DNA of 64,000 nucleotides from contig CAWIGC010000008.1 of the NCBI GenBank assembly GCA_963835555.1, forward strand, positions 124,001 to 188,000, read 5' to 3'. The notes under the pieces were generated by a model. It did not search any database. It had not been told where the DNA came from and saw nothing but the letters and a program-made list of their open reading frames with translations. How positions within the stretch are numbered: the first letter of the stretch is position 1; each line of letters starts with the position of its first letter. Positions 63,447 through 64,000 of this stretch are shown in pieces. The stretch comes from Sulfopaludibacter sp963835555. Its GTDB lineage: Bacteria; Acidobacteriota; Terriglobia; Bryobacterales; Bryobacteraceae. A program made the translations under genes and the position numbers.

Positions 63447-64000
63447 TGCGCCCCCACCAGGTCCGCGTAGACGAACCCGTCGACGTCGCGAATCTCGCCC
63501 GCTTCCAGCGCGATGGGCGTGGCGGAACATCGGCCCGTCGTAGACGAAGGTGTGGAATTCGCCGTTTTCCCCGCACGGGTCGGCCGTGACGGGCAAGATC
63601 CGCCAGCAGCGCTGCGTCGAATTCGCGGCCCGCAAAGCCGGCGTCGAGCAGCCTTGGTGTCGACGCAGCTCAGGCGCGCGCGCAAGCCGCCCGCGATCAT
63701 GTCCCGCGCCAGCTCCGCGGTGGGCAGCTCCCATAGCGGAAACAGCGGAGTCAGTCCCGAGCCCGGCCAGTTGCCGCTCGCGGTATAGCCCGGATGTCGC
63801 GCAGGAACAGATCGCCGAACGCGATCGCGTCGAAGCCCTCCGCCACGGCGCGCCGGCAGGCTTCGGCCATGCGGGCTTCGTAATCGTCGTTGGTAGCAGG
63901 GCCAAGGCAGCGGCGACTTGCCACACCGGCAGGCCCGCCGCTTCAGCCTGCGCTTCCAGCAGCGCGAACGGCGGACGCCATGCATGGCCACCCGGTCCGC
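63425..64000 (-). CDS. Dph6-like ATP-pyrophosphatase (partial, frameshifted)
   Basis: The N-terminus lies beyond the window. Visible pieces in different frames are GVRRSxLE, ERQLAGSGLTPLFPLWELPT, LARDMIAGGLRARLSCVDT, GENGEFHTFVYDGPMF and EAGEIRDVDGFVYADL. These match the diphthine-ammonia ligase-like ATP-pyrophosphatase family (PF01902). Bacteria lack diphthamide, so its substrate is different. It is cotranscribed with a cobalamin-binding protein. At least four apparent insertions break the frame. Confidence 0.75.
   Translation of the reverse strand, partial: ADRVAMHGVRRSRCWKRRLKRRACRCGKSPLPWPCYQRRLRSPHGRSLPARRGGGLRRDRVRRSVPARHPGYTASGNWPGSGLTPLFPLWELPTAELARDMIAGGLRARLSCVDTKAARRRLCGPRIRRSAAGGSCPSRPTRAGKTANSTPSSTTGRCSATPIALEAGEIRDVDGFVYADLVGAQCHESSR

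Noticed and set aside
1..64000. CRISPR arrays, tRNA or rRNA genes
   Set aside because: I saw no regular spaced repeats, no cloverleaf with TTCRA-type arm and no rRNA core sequence.

Overview
The window looks like chromosomal DNA of an acidobacterium, most likely of the Solibacter/Bryobacter type. It is GC-rich and about 98% genic. It carries gene families typical of that group: DUF1592 and DUF1552 secreted proteins, Asp-box (BNR/VPS10-like) secreted propellers, PQQ-like propellers, S9, M49, M19 and M20 peptidases, and Tat-exported enzymes. Taxonomy is inferred from gene content only.

Layout. 0-4.6 kb (minus): an exopolysaccharide operon (export porin, Wzc-type kinase, methyltransferase, polymerase-like membrane protein cut by the window edge). 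4.9-6.3 kb (minus): ECF sigma factor, short membrane anti-sigma-like protein and Spy-like periplasmic protein. 6.6-9.9 kb (plus): TldD/TldE protease pair plus a membrane protein. 10.8-15.4 kb (plus): RsbU-type phosphatase, NAD(P)HX repair enzyme, TsaE and a FabL-type reductase in one overlapping string. 15.4-18.9 kb: a mobile-DNA pocket with a decayed IS91-like transposase and a complete group II intron inside a small gene. 19-31.8 kb: single genes in both orientations (TPR, PQQ propeller, amidohydrolase, dipeptidase, separate ligase and polymerase of the LigD type, sialidase, peptide transporter). 31.8-38.8 kb: acetyltransferase, M49 peptidase, S9 peptidase and two tandem secreted coiled-coil paralogues. 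38.8-41.3 kb: hemD and a partial F0 ATP synthase operon (atpZ, atpI, atpB, atpE). 41.4-51 kb: PilZ protein, MrfA-like helicase, Tat-exported TIM-barrel protein, a large Asp-box protein and a large secreted protein. 51-57.5 kb (minus): a translationally coupled cluster DUF1592, DUF1552, ankyrin, c-type heme protein. 57.6-64 kb: SH3b lipoprotein, M20 dipeptidase, degenerate receiver protein, and an operon dph6-like, cobalamin-binding protein, kinase/nuclease-like fusion, hpt.

Two window-wide properties matter. First, many genes are broken by single-base frameshifts, mostly +1, that leave the protein on each side intact. They are densest at 35.2-37.5 kb and 61.6-64.0 kb, and I read them as sequence errors; the affected genes are listed as merged spans with the breakpoints given. 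Second, most promoter-proximal genes have a TANNNT -10-like hexamer ending 5-12 bases before the start codon and no ribosome binding site, while genes inside operons do have one. That points to widespread leaderless mRNAs. I found no tRNA, rRNA or CRISPR array.
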